This document shows, piece after piece, positions 35,991 to 44,275 of a stretch of 64,000 bases of DNA. Position 1 is the first letter of the stretch. Each line of letters opens with the position of its first letter. The stretch spans positions 124,001-188,000 of the forward strand of contig DASRBN010000033.1 in assembly GCA_035653615.1 (NCBI GenBank). Direction: 5' to 3'. Position numbers and translations under genes: made by a program. Below the pieces are notes generated by a model. The model did no database searches, was not told the origin of the DNA, and saw nothing but the letters and a program-made list of their open reading frames with translations. The stretch comes from Ktedonobacteraceae bacterium (lineage in GTDB: Bacteria > Chloroflexota > Ktedonobacteria > Ktedonobacterales > Ktedonobacteraceae).

Positions 35991-38309
35991 CTATCCTACA
36001 ATTTGTACGCTGCCATCCGGCTGCATGCCCAGCATCACCGGCAGAGCTTGTGTGCTGGTTAGTAGCACGTTGTCCCATAGGCGTAGTGCGATAGGATCAC
36101 TTACACCTTCGAACTTCTCCCTGCTGATATTCAACAAGAGCTGTTTTGACGAAGGAAATTGGCCGGACGAGGAGACAGGCCCGATAGCATTCGTCACAAT
36201 CTTGATGCCATCCCCGAACAGCAACGCGCCCTGGTCAAGCGCCGCCGCGCCACTACAGAAATTGCCGGGAGTAGCAAACGAGGTGCAGAAACTCGCGTAA
36301 AACTGCTTCTGCCAGTCCGAGTTTGTGGGTGGACGCGCAGCTGACACCACTCCCACGTATATACGCGGCAGGCTCAATTGCTGCTGGCGCGCCCATAAGA
36401 CCAGGCTTTGTAATGCGGATGGCTGTACGAATTCCCCGCCGATAATTAAGACCGGTTGCTGGTTGGCGGGAAGTTGCGCGATTGCTTTTGCCAGCGTGAT
36501 TACATCATTGGTGAGCAGGGGAGCATAAATCACGTCTGGTTTTGCTTTCAACGCGTCATTCAAACCGGCAAGCAGATCATCAGGTGAAGCCTGTGGACGG
36601 CCATTTGCGGCGAGCAACCCGCTGGCAACCGCCGTCTCCTGCGCTACAATGCGCGCGCCTCGCTGCTTCACGAAATTGTTGATGAATCCTCCTGCCGAAC
36701 CCGATGAGGATGGATTGCTGGGATCATAAAAAACGGCCGCCCTGCGCAGGCGCAGGCGCTTATAAGCAAAATTGGCAGCCAGCTGGCTTTGTGCCGCGTC
36801 ATCCGGCGAAAAACGGATAAAGGCAAAGCCGGGTGCGCAATGACGATAGAGTGATGTACTCGCCAGCAGGTTAATAATAAATACCCCTGTCGCCGTCGGC
36901 GCAATTAAGGGCACTCCCGCCCGGCAAAAGACGGGCAAGGCTACCTGCACCAGGCTACTCGGCCCCAGCCCCAGCACTGCCAGCAGGTTGGAGCTATCCT
37001 GCGCCAGCAACCCGTAGTGTTGATAGTCCAGCTTTGACGATAGATCGGCAACCGAATTCGCTATCTGCAAAGCTCCTTGCTCGACGCCGGTAGTATTTGC
37101 CAGGACAAGGTAGAGCAGGGGAGCGCCGGGAGTCAATATCTGGGCCGCGTTATACTGCTGTTGCGCAATGAACGCGCCCACCAGTTCCTGCGTGTAAGCT
37201 GCGTAGAGAATGTGACGATCAGTGCCACCGGCGGGATCGGCATTCCCCGGCCCGCTGTCGAAGCTGACCACCATCACACCATAGGGCCGGCCAGATTGCC
37301 GCACATGGAGATCCTCGCGGTATATCGCTGCCTCCGCGCCGTTGCACCCCGTTGTATCTGTACTGGCTACACCTGTCCCAGAAGCCAGCAACGCATCCGC
37401 GCGCGAGAAATTATGCTGCAACATCGCCTGCGCCGCTTCTCGTTTGTATTGGTAGCTGCTCGTATTACATGCATCATAGACCTTCAGGCCATCGCTCAAA
37501 CCAATACCGTCGGGAGTAGGAATAGTGTGATGAACAATCGGCGGATGATAATAGCGCGCGTCATCCCAGCGGATAGAAAAATAGCTGGCCAGCGATGCCA
37601 CTACCAGCAAAAGCAACAGTGTACCATAAGATAAGGCCATAGGGGACACCGGCACCTGCCCACCGCGAAAGAACCCCGTCAACTCCCAGCCAATCGCGCT
37701 GAATGGATCGCGCACGGGCCGCCGCCGGTATTTGCGATTGGCCTTCGCCTCCTGCCGGAACAAATCAAGCAATACCAGGCAACCGCTTTCACAGTTAAGC
37801 AGGTGATCGTATACTTCTGTATACAAAGTCTGCACATTCTGCCCATTATCCATCGCCTCGGCGTACTCGCGCAATTGCTGGCGGCATTCGAGACATGAAA
37901 GCGGACCACCTGGCGGAGAATCTGAAGGCGCCGGTGCCTGCACGGGCCCTTGAGGAGCCGGTGGCGGCGTTGGCACAGATAAACTGCGCTCTGCCAGCAC
38001 AGCGGGTGATTCCGGCGCCTGTACTTGCGTCGCAAATGCCCCGGAAGCCGCCTGCTGCTGCCGGGTTTCTACAGTTGTATCAAAGATAATCGATGTGGTA
38101 TCAAACGTTCTCTCCGCCCGGCGCGCCTTTTTCTTTTTGCGAGGTGTACGAGCGATGGTGGCAGCATTCAGGCAGCGCGGGCATGTCGCCATATGATGTT
38201 GCGCGGCCTCTACCGCTTCCTCCGGTACCGCATCGGGATCGAGATCACGTTCCTCAAGTACTGAGATTGCGAAAGCGCACGCCGGCGGTAGTTGCTCATC
38301 GATGGCCAT
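35991..38309 (-). CDS. Membrane receptor: two zinc-finger motifs, one TM helix, extracellular ligand-binding domain
   Basis: 772 residues. The N-terminus has an anti-sigma-type zinc motif H39-x3-C43-x2-C46 and, after a Pro-rich linker (110-135), a second set: Cys139, Cys142, His169, Cys173 and Cys177. One membrane helix lies at about 224-246. The remaining 525 residues resemble a type I periplasmic binding protein of the branched-chain amino acid family (FDSGPGNADPAGG, VLGLGPSSLVQVALP, FAFIRFSPDDAAQSQLAANFAYKRL, AAVFYDP). The layout suggests an outside sensor linked to an inside zinc finger, possibly an anti-sigma factor. No sigma factor is adjacent. Start ATG 38309 has GGAGG six bases upstream. 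Confidence 0.75.
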   Translation of the reverse strand: MAIDEQLPPACAFAISVLEERDLDPDAVPEEAVEAAQHHMATCPRCLNAATIARTPRKKKKARRAERTFDTTSIIFDTTVETRQQQAASGAFATQVQAPESPAVLAERSLSVPTPPPAPQGPVQAPAPSDSPPGGPLSCLECRQQLREYAEAMDNGQNVQTLYTEVYDHLLNCESGCLVLLDLFRQEAKANRKYRRRPVRDPFSAIGWELTGFFRGGQVPVSPMALSYGTLLLLLVVASLASYFSIRWDDARYYHPPIVHHTIPTPDGIGLSDGLKVYDACNTSSYQYKREAAQAMLQHNFSRADALLASGTGVASTDTTGCNGAEAAIYREDLHVRQSGRPYGVMVVSFDSGPGNADPAGGTDRHILYAAYTQELVGAFIAQQQYNAAQILTPGAPLLYLVLANTTGVEQGALQIANSVADLSSKLDYQHYGLLAQDSSNLLAVLGLGPSSLVQVALPVFCRAGVPLIAPTATGVFIINLLASTSLYRHCAPGFAFIRFSPDDAAQSQLAANFAYKRLRLRRAAVFYDPSNPSSSGSAGGFINNFVKQRGARIVAQETAVASGLLAANGRPQASPDDLLAGLNDALKAKPDVIYAPLLTNDVITLAKAIAQLPANQQPVLIIGGEFVQPSALQSLVLWARQQQLSLPRIYVGVVSAARPPTNSDWQKQFYASFCTSFATPGNFCSGAAALDQGALLFGDGIKIVTNAIGPVSSSGQFPSSKQLLLNISREKFEGVSDPIALRLWDNVLLTSTQALPVMLGMQPDGSVQIVG

Positions 38310-38349
38310 GAGCATCCTCCATGATTAAAATAGTCCCGTCCCCAAATCC

Positions 38350-38943
38350 CTATTCGCGTCTGCTAAATGAGCGTAAGGCAAAGGTAATCTGCTCCTCTAG
38401 CGTCATGGGCCGGTCCTGCGGAATCTTCATCAACGCCGCCTGCGCCTCCGCCGCCGAGTAGCCCAGTCCCATCAATGCCTCCAACACCTCCGACTGCAAG
38501 CCCGCTGGAGAGCCGGTTGTTCCTGCCCCCAGACCGACCAGCGACGGAAGCTTCCCTTTCAGTTCAAGCACCAGCTTGGCCGCCAGGCGCTTCCCGACGC
38601 CAGGAGCCATCGCCAGGCGCTGTTGATCCTCATCGGCTATTGCTTTATAAAAAGTGCGCGCGTCCATCGCCGATAAAAGCGCCAGCCCAATCTTTGGACC
38701 AACCCCACTCACATTGATGAGCCTCTCGAATGCATCCCGGTCCTCTTCGCTGGAAAAACCATATAAGCTCATACCCTCTTCGCGCACGTGGAAATGCGTG
38801 TAGAGTGATACCTCTGCGCCTGGTTCACCCAGGCGGCTCAACGTTGAGGATGGAGCGAAGACACGCAGGCTGAATCCGCCTACCCGTATGATAGCTGAGT
38901 CCGCTCGCCGCGCTTCAAGAATACCATGAATGCTGGCAATCAT
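38350..38943 (-). CDS. ruvA: Holliday junction DNA helicase subunit RuvA
   Basis: 197 residues. N-terminal OB fold (MIASIHGILEARR), two helix-hairpin-helix motifs (LINVSGVGPKIGLALLS and MAPGVGKRLAAKLVLELK) and the C-terminal domain III (EALMGLGYSAAEAQAAL) that contacts RuvB. It binds four-way junctions. ruvC and yebC lie upstream on the same strand; ruvB is not in the window. Confidence 0.95.
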   Translation of the reverse strand: MIASIHGILEARRADSAIIRVGGFSLRVFAPSSTLSRLGEPGAEVSLYTHFHVREEGMSLYGFSSEEDRDAFERLINVSGVGPKIGLALLSAMDARTFYKAIADEDQQRLAMAPGVGKRLAAKLVLELKGKLPSLVGLGAGTTGSPAGLQSEVLEALMGLGYSAAEAQAALMKIPQDRPMTLEEQITFALRSFSRRE

Positions 38944-39044
38944 CGATTTGCCCTACCTCTTCTGTATTAGAGTAACGTCCAACATGAAAATGAGCATCTT
39001 GCATAGGAGATTTGGCTGAGAATCAATCGAGGATAAGGGCCGGT

Positions 39045-39578
39045 TTATCCCACTATCAGAGAACTTGCTCGGAGAAAAGGAACTGTGTGTAGATGGCAGA
39101 TAGCTACTGCTGCCGCGTCTGCCGCGTCATCTGGGCGAGGAATAGCTTTGAGACGTAGCAGGATGCGCACCATCTCGCCAACCTGTTGCTTGTCCGCTCC
39201 GCCGTAACCCGTCACCGCCTGCTTGACCTGCATTGGCGTATATTCGGCAATTGATAGGCCACCATTCGCCAGCGCCAGCATCGCTACACCCCGTGCCTGC
39301 CCAACTGATAAAGCAGTACGCGCATTTTTCGCGAAAAATAACTCCTCCATAGCTGCTTCGTTGGGCTTGTAAGTGGCGATGATTTCGCTCAGGCGCGTAT
39401 AAATGTGCTGCAAACGCTGTGCCAGCGGCATACCGGCAGGAGTAGTGATCACATCGCAGGCAATCATATTCAGTTCGCTCCCTCGCGCCGCGACCACCGC
39501 GTAGCCAACAATAGCTGTACCCGGATCAATGCCCAGGGCAATGCGAGGTGCCTGCGAGCCATCAGGCATATTACCCAT
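39045..39578 (-). CDS. ruvC: Crossover junction endodeoxyribonuclease RuvC
   Basis: Resolves Holliday junctions. Acidic catalytic residues are in LGIDPGTAIVGYAV, AMEELFFAKN and DDAADAAAVAICH, matching the RNase H-like fold. The usual KQAVTGYGGADKQQV DNA-binding segment is present. Starts at ATG 39578 (GGAGGAG 11 bases upstream) or 39608 are both possible. It lies 17-50 bases after yebC, forming the common yebC-ruvC-ruvA order. Confidence 0.94.
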   Translation of the reverse strand: MGNMPDGSQAPRIALGIDPGTAIVGYAVVAARGSELNMIACDVITTPAGMPLAQRLQHIYTRLSEIIATYKPNEAAMEELFFAKNARTALSVGQARGVAMLALANGGLSIAEYTPMQVKQAVTGYGGADKQQVGEMVRILLRLKAIPRPDDAADAAAVAICHLHTVPFLRASSLIVG

Positions 39579-39625
39579 CGCGCGATCTACTCCTCCTCTG
39601 CCGCTCATTGCTCATGATTGTTCGG

Positions 39626-40390
39626 CTAGCCTTCGAACGAAGCCGCGAACTCTTCAGGGAAGTCCGCGTTCGTATACACATTCTGCACGTCATCAAGCTC
39701 TTCGAACTTTTCAACCAGTCGCATTACCTGGTGTGCGACCTTCTCATCGGTCAGTTCGATCTTCGTCTTTGGCACCAGTGTGCTTTCGGCTTTGATCACG
39801 TGGTAATGTTTCGCTTCCAATCCCTGGCGCACCTTATCAACCTCTGCCGGATCGGTGTAAATAGTCAGAGTCTCATCATCCGGTCCAACAGGTTCAACGT
39901 CGTCCGCGCCCAGGTCTATGGCCTCCAGGCCGAGTTCATCCGGGTCGTGTCCTTCTAGCTCTACCTCAATGATGCCCTTGTTCTCGAAAAGCCAATCGAC
40001 GCAGCCGTTCTCACCCATGTTCCCGCCATTGCGGTTAAATACATTGCGCACCTCGGCAACCGTGCGGTTGCGGTTCTCGGTCAGCGTCTGTACCAGCATA
40101 GCAGTACCGCCTGGCCCATATCCCTCATACGTGATCTCTTCCAGCGCGGCACCCTCTGAGCCGCCCAGGGCCCGCTTGATAGTGCGTTCAATGTTATCCA
40201 TCGGCATATTGGCATCACGAGCGCGCTGCACAGCCATACGCAACCGGAAGTTGGCGTTGGGGTCGCCGCTGCCTCCCTCGCGTACAGCTACAACAATTTC
40301 ACGCCCCAGCCGGGTAAACAGTTGGCCCCTGCGAGCGTCATTCACGCCTTTCGACCGGCGAATTTGTGCCCATTTTGAATGACCTGACAT
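39626..40390 (-). CDS. yebC: YebC/PmpR-family protein
   Basis: 254 residues. Begins MSGHSKWAQIRRSKG, the family hallmark, followed by ARRGQLFTRLGREI, YEGYGPGGTAMLVQTLTENRNRT and the C-terminal domain with LVPKTKIELTDE. Members have been described as transcription regulators and, more recently, as ribosome-associated factors that relieve stalling at proline runs. It is first in the yebC-ruvC-ruvA operon. GGGAG lies eight bases before ATG. Confidence 0.94.
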   Translation of the reverse strand: MSGHSKWAQIRRSKGVNDARRGQLFTRLGREIVVAVREGGSGDPNANFRLRMAVQRARDANMPMDNIERTIKRALGGSEGAALEEITYEGYGPGGTAMLVQTLTENRNRTVAEVRNVFNRNGGNMGENGCVDWLFENKGIIEVELEGHDPDELGLEAIDLGADDVEPVGPDDETLTIYTDPAEVDKVRQGLEAKHYHVIKAESTLVPKTKIELTDEKVAHQVMRLVEKFEELDDVQNVYTNADFPEEFAASFEG

Positions 40391-40514
40391 AGTATCGCTC
40401 CCTATTTCATTATAGGCTAATCACAGGAAAAATAGCCCTCGTCTATGCGAGTTTCTTTGTGAAAGTCTTGTTGTACGCTATTGTAACATGAATGTGCATG
40501 AGGCGTCGAGGGGG

Positions 40515-41225
40515 TCAACTCTCCCGCATCCATTCCTCAATTGCCTTATTCACCGCTTCCGGTTGCTCGCGGAAAACGTAATGACCTGCCTGGGGAATGG
40601 TGATCAATGTCGAACCTGCGATGTGATTGTGCAGGTAGTCACTGTATTTCACCGGCGTTAAACGATCCTCGGTCCCGCAGATGATCAGCGTAGGCAAGTG
40701 GATTTCATCCAGGCGCGCCATCACGTCAAAAATATTGCACGCGGTCAGGTCGCGGTAGAGCATATTCGGCTCGGTTTTTGCCTGCTCATCCGCGGGACCG
40801 TTGAGAATTGCGGGATCGGTGGTTGTAGCAAGCGCCAGGCGCTGCATTTGCAGGTTAGTCTGCTGCGGCGTCTCCCTCGCCCCTTTCAGCAGATCGGGAT
40901 GCACGCGCAGCCGTGCCCCTGTGCCGATTAAGATCAGCCCCCCCAACTCAGAGCCATACTCCAGGCCCATTGCCAGGGCAATTGCACCCCCTAATGAATG
41001 GCCGGCAACAACAGGATGATCAAGCTGTAATTCATCAAAAATAGTATTGTGTGCCGCCCTGGCATAATCCATGACGCTGACCTCTTCCGGCAGACTATCG
41101 GGTCTTTTCCCATGCCCCGGTAGATCAATCGCGAAAGCCCTCTCTGTGCCAAAATAGTCAATCTGCGGACGCCAGATGCGGGCGCTATCGCCTGAACCGT
41201 GAATAAAGACGATAGGGTGGTTCAT
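40515..41225 (-). CDS. Alpha/beta hydrolase
   Basis: 236 residues. Complete catalytic set visible: HGSGDSARIW oxyanion region, GHSLGG nucleophile elbow (Ser about 97), Asp in CGTEDRLTP, and His in PQAGHYVF. The small lid domain is typical of esterases, lactonases and chloroperoxidase-like enzymes; the substrate cannot be told. AGGA lies eight bases before ATG 41225. It is a single gene with no clear functional link to yebC downstream. Confidence 0.85.
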   Translation of the reverse strand: MNHPIVFIHGSGDSARIWRPQIDYFGTERAFAIDLPGHGKRPDSLPEEVSVMDYARAAHNTIFDELQLDHPVVAGHSLGGAIALAMGLEYGSELGGLILIGTGARLRVHPDLLKGARETPQQTNLQMQRLALATTTDPAILNGPADEQAKTEPNMLYRDLTACNIFDVMARLDEIHLPTLIICGTEDRLTPVKYSDYLHNHIAGSTLITIPQAGHYVFREQPEAVNKAIEEWMRES

Positions 41226-41370
41226 ATGCTTGTCCTTTCAATACGTGGGAAACTCTCACTCCTCCAGCGCCAGCGTCAAATCAACCCGCCAGCCCTTCTG
41301 TGGAACCGAGGTAATTTCCAGATTTTTGCCTCTTGCAATGCCCCTCCCTTCTAGTATATGCTTGAGGCGA

Positions 41371-41407
41371 GCAGAAACGCCAGGTATCGGGCGTTCTTCC
41401 ACCTGGT
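41371..41407. repeat. 37-base direct repeat, unit 1
   Basis: Begins GCAGAAACGCCAGG and ends TTCCACCTGGT. Internally CCAGGT and ACCTGG form a 6-bp inverted repeat. Identical to 41444-41480; the spacer between them is 36 bases. The dimensions resemble a two-repeat CRISPR remnant, but no cas gene is in the window. Confidence 0.6.
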
Positions 41408-41443
41408 GGAGGTATAAGTGTTTCCTCCGACAATGATCCCTGC

Positions 41444-41480
41444 GCAGAAACGCCAGGTATCGGGCGTTCTTCCACCTGGT
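41444..41480. repeat. 37-base direct repeat, unit 2
   Basis: Exact copy of unit 1; flanking bases diverge immediately on both sides. Confidence 0.6.
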
Positions 41481-41536
41481 ACAACTCGATCAACAAAATG
41501 TCGTATTACGTAATAGCATAGCGAAAGCGGGATTTC

Positions 41537-41959
41537 GTGAACAATGCCTCTACTTCGGACCAGAGTTCTCCACCCGTCCAGGTAAAACTGAAGAAGACCG
41601 CCCGCCAGGGACTGGGTCGGACGGGCGAACGTATGGCGGGTGAGGCATTGCAGGCCCGCGGCTATTGCATCCTTGAACGCAACTTTCGCTGCCGGTATGG
41701 CGAAATCGATCTCGTGGCCGAACATGAGGGCGAACTGGTCTTTATAGAGGTGAAAACGCGTCGCGGGACTTCATTTGGCCGTCCAGAAGAGGCCGTGACA
41801 TTCCGCAAGCAACAAAAAATTCTTGAAGTAGCCGCTTTTTATCTCGATATGCATCATTGCTCGCAGCGCGCGTGGAGAATTGACGTTGTGGCGGTGCAGT
41901 TCAGCCAGGCCGGTAAATTCGAGGAAATACGCATTTACCAGCATGCTGTTACCGGTTGA
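41537..41959 (+). CDS. UPF0102 (YraN) family nuclease-like protein
   Basis: 140 residues. Family signature GRTGERMAGEALQARGYCILERNFRCRYGEIDLVAEHEGELVFIEVKTRRG, with the Asp, Glu and Lys that form a restriction-endonuclease-like metal site, is complete. Members are thought to act on DNA or RNA ends, but the biological role is not settled. Start GTG 41537 with only a weak GGGA site; the first 20 residues are Ser/Pro-rich and not conserved in the family. Confidence 0.85.
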   Translation: MNNASTSDQSSPPVQVKLKKTARQGLGRTGERMAGEALQARGYCILERNFRCRYGEIDLVAEHEGELVFIEVKTRRGTSFGRPEEAVTFRKQQKILEVAAFYLDMHHCSQRAWRIDVVAVQFSQAGKFEEIRIYQHAVTG

Positions 41960-42003
41960 AAGAATATCTTGCATGCAAGCAATATGAACAAATCCATTGA
42001 CCG

Positions 42004-42036
42004 GTGAAATGTAATGGCCCCCCCTTGTGGGTGTCA
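42004..42036 (+). repeat. Degenerate hairpin of the AAATGTAGTGGCACCC repeat family
   Basis: GTGAAATGTAATGG followed by a C-rich and GTGGGTGTCA segment forms an imperfect hairpin just after the UPF0102 gene and could terminate it. Confidence 0.35.
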
Positions 42037-42080
42037 GGTTCTTTTCCACCACATACATTTTGAAAAGGGAGGCGTAAGTC

Positions 42081-42578
42081 ATGTCAGACTTTGTAGAATC
42101 CGCGAAAAATATGGTCAGTGCCGCTGTCAGCCGTACCAGCTGGCAGGCTCAAAAACAACTCCGTATACGCAGCAAACAAACCGAAATTGATGAACTCTTT
42201 GAACAGCGCCAGAAATTGGTCGACGAACTCGCGCAGGTCGCGATGACTCTCTACCAGCAGAACAAATTGACCGACCAGCAGCTTACTCGCTTATGTGCCA
42301 GCATTCAGGAACTCGATCATGACATGCAGAACCGCGAAGCGCAGTTGCAGGAAATAAAAAATGAAGTCTACCCGGCGTCTCAGCTCGCCCCTACTCCAAC
42401 AACGAATTATACCCCGCCTCCCGCTTACGTTCCGCCTGCTCAAGGAGCGCAACAGGCTCCAGGAGCAGGACCGCAGCCGCGACCACAGCAGCCACAGCCG
42501 CAGATTTGTCCGAATTGTGGCAATCCCGTGCGTCCCAACGCCCTCTATTGCCGTACCTGCGGCGCAAAACTGCGCTAA
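42081..42578 (+). CDS. Coiled-coil protein with C-terminal zinc ribbon
   Basis: 165 residues. Residues 15-95 form a coiled coil rich in Gln and charged residues. Residues 98-138 are a Pro/Gln/Ala linker. The C-terminus ICPNCGNPVRPNALYCRTCGAKL is a four-Cys zinc ribbon. No membrane segment. Such proteins are usually adaptors; the partner is unknown. It has GGGAGG upstream of ATG 42081 and its own terminator at 42639. Confidence 0.7.
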   Translation: MSDFVESAKNMVSAAVSRTSWQAQKQLRIRSKQTEIDELFEQRQKLVDELAQVAMTLYQQNKLTDQQLTRLCASIQELDHDMQNREAQLQEIKNEVYPASQLAPTPTTNYTPPPAYVPPAQGAQQAPGAGPQPRPQQPQPQICPNCGNPVRPNALYCRTCGAKLR

Positions 42579-42638
42579 TTCATTGCATGATCGCGCAGCT
42601 CACAATAGTGGACAATACCATACGGCAACATGAAAAGT

Positions 42639-42666
42639 AGTGGCACCCACAAAGGGGTGCCACTTT
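42639..42666 (+). terminator. Terminator after the zinc-ribbon gene
   Basis: AGTGGCACCC (42639-42648) pairs with GGGTGCCACT (42655-42664), followed by TT. It is the best-formed copy of a repeat also seen at 26877, 31663 and 42004. Confidence 0.6.
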
Positions 42667-42728
42667 CCAGGCATAGTTTCGTTGCGCAACTCTGTCGTAC
42701 CCGCCTGTGGGAAAACACCGCGGCTATG

Positions 42729-42759
42729 TTGATTCCAATACAACGAACTGTGTTATAAT
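42729..42759 (+). promoter_or_regulatory. Putative promoter of the t6A gene cluster
   Basis: TTGATT (42729-42734) and perfect TATAAT (42754-42759) with a long 19-base spacer. Confidence 0.45.
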
Positions 42760-42767
42760 GGTTGTTA

Positions 42768-42803
42768 CCTTGAGAGTTCAACACTCAAGGGCTCAGGTTT
42801 TTT
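42768..42803 (+). promoter_or_regulatory. Possible attenuator hairpin before tsaE
   Basis: CCTTGAG (42768-42774) pairs with CTCAAGG (42784-42790); a second candidate partner CTCAGG and a run of six T follow (42792-42803). It would fold within the first bases of the transcript. Confidence 0.3.
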
Positions 42804-42828
42804 CGATTCGCAAAACAATACGAGACGA

Positions 42829-43464
42829 ATGCAGAACCATAGTAAGGGCGCACCCTTGCGGTTGCCCGCAGCAACACACGATAGGCAAGTTGGCGTGAAG
42901 GGCAGTATATTGATCAGGCATACTCAAGAGGAAGGCAGCCTCACCCTCGACATCATCAGCCATAGCGCGGCTCAGACACAAAGGCTGGGTATGCGATTAG
43001 GCGAAATAGTGCAGGGCGGAGAACTCATCTTGCTCAATGGCCAGCTGGGAACGGGCAAGACGACATTCACCCAGGGCTTAGCTCAAGGTATGGGCATCAC
43101 TGCGCCTGTCAATAGTCCGACATTTACCCTCCTCAAAGAATACCCTGGCCAGCCTCGTCCCAGCGGTGGGTCACCCGCTCGCTCTCGCGTCGGCCCCCCA
43201 CTCTACCACTTTGACTTGTATCGACTGGATGATCCTGAAGAGATTGTTGATCTCGGTTTTGAAGACTACTTTTATAGTAACGGCGTCTGTATTGTTGAAT
43301 GGGCCGATAAAGCCGATTTGTTGTGGCCGAGCGATCACCTGCGCATTCGCATGAAAATGATGAGCGAGACAAAGCGCGGCCTCTTATTCATCGCAACAGG
43401 AGCGCGTTATTGCGAGCTGTTGCGACAGTTTCAGAAAAATACCTATGCTACTACTGGCACTTGA
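42829..43464 (+). CDS. tsaE: tRNA t6A biosynthesis ATPase TsaE
   Basis: 211 residues. Walker A in LLNGQLGTGKTTFTQGLA (71-80 for the loop) and the family sequences NSPTFTLLKEY, YHFDLYRLDDPEEI, FEDYF and IVEWADKA are present. TsaE binds TsaB-TsaD and powers the cycle that makes threonylcarbamoyl-adenosine in tRNAs. An 18-residue Pro/Ser/Arg-rich insert (about 106-124) interrupts the normal LLKEY-YHFDLYR junction. ATG 42829 has a weak site; GTG 42895 would remove the non-conserved first 22 residues. It overlaps tsaB by 20 bases. Confidence 0.9.
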   Translation: MQNHSKGAPLRLPAATHDRQVGVKGSILIRHTQEEGSLTLDIISHSAAQTQRLGMRLGEIVQGGELILLNGQLGTGKTTFTQGLAQGMGITAPVNSPTFTLLKEYPGQPRPSGGSPARSRVGPPLYHFDLYRLDDPEEIVDLGFEDYFYSNGVCIVEWADKADLLWPSDHLRIRMKMMSETKRGLLFIATGARYCELLRQFQKNTYATTGT

Positions 43465-44275
43465 TACATCCACTCGCCAGGCAAGTGTCGCGCTTTGCAG
43501 CGAAGATACCTTGTTCGGCGAATATACCTGGCAGGTAGGCAACAACCACAGCGTGGAGTTGCTGGAACGCATTCAGCGCCTGTTGGCCGAATGCGGTAAT
43601 ACTATGCAGGATATCGATGGCGTGGCGGTTGCCACCGGGCCCGGCTCGTTCAATGGCTTGCGCGTAGCTGTAGCCTCGGCCAAAGCCCTTGCTTTCGCCC
43701 TGCAAAGGCCGCTTGTAGGGGTAAGTACGCTTGATATCATTGCCGCTCAACAGCAACAGTGGCATGGTCCGATCTGCTCTATCCTCGATGCAGGCCGGTC
43801 AGAGGTCTATGCCGCCTGTTATCTTTTTGATGCCATGGATCAGGACGGCGAGATCATCTATCAGATGCGCAGGCTCAGCGATTACCTGTTGCTCACGCCC
43901 CAGGACCTCAGCGCCTATCTCAAAGATCAACTGAGCGCCTGGGTTGGCATTCCCGGTGAACGAGACCTGCCGCCATTTCTATTTTGTGGCGAGATCACAC
44001 CGGCAGTGCGCGAAGCCCTGCATCAATTGTTGCCGGAGCATAGTTTCTTTGTCAATGCGCTTCAGGCGACCCGCCATGCCTCCACGCTGGCTATGTTTGC
44101 CGTGCAGCGCATACTCGATGGCCTGGTAGACGATCCTTTACTACTCGAGCCTATGTATTTACGACGACCTTCAATTACAACCAGTACTCGTAAGCAGCCG
44201 CTGCTTGGTAAGAAAACACAGCGATCTACTGATGCGAGCCTGACAGAAAGGGAACAGGGTGCGTTACGTCGTTGA
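43445..44275 (+). CDS. tsaB: tRNA t6A biosynthesis protein TsaB
   Basis: 276 residues, ASKHA fold. Hallmarks are LLALDTSTRQASVAL, GVAVATGPGSFNGLRV and LVGVSTLDIIA near residue 100. TsaB is the non-catalytic partner that dimerises with TsaD. The gene overlaps tsaE at its start and rimI at its end, indicating a tightly coupled operon. The C-terminal 35 residues are Ser/Thr/Arg-rich and extend beyond the usual family end. Confidence 0.92.
   Translation: MLLLALDTSTRQASVALCSEDTLFGEYTWQVGNNHSVELLERIQRLLAECGNTMQDIDGVAVATGPGSFNGLRVAVASAKALAFALQRPLVGVSTLDIIAAQQQQWHGPICSILDAGRSEVYAACYLFDAMDQDGEIIYQMRRLSDYLLLTPQDLSAYLKDQLSAWVGIPGERDLPPFLFCGEITPAVREALHQLLPEHSFFVNALQATRHASTLAMFAVQRILDGLVDDPLLLEPMYLRRPSITTSTRKQPLLGKKTQRSTDASLTEREQGALRR

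Larger units (their letters stand above)
41226..41536. other. Intergenic region with a 37-base repeat pair
   Basis: No gene. It separates divergent genes (hydrolase minus, yraN-like plus). Its main feature is two identical 37-base units at 41371-41407 and 41444-41480 with a 36-base unique spacer. Small ORFs running through it on the minus strand only reflect the repeat. Confidence 0.5.

Noticed and set aside
41371-41480. Annotating a CRISPR array
   Set aside because: Only two repeats and one spacer, no cas genes in the window; kept as a repeat with a note.
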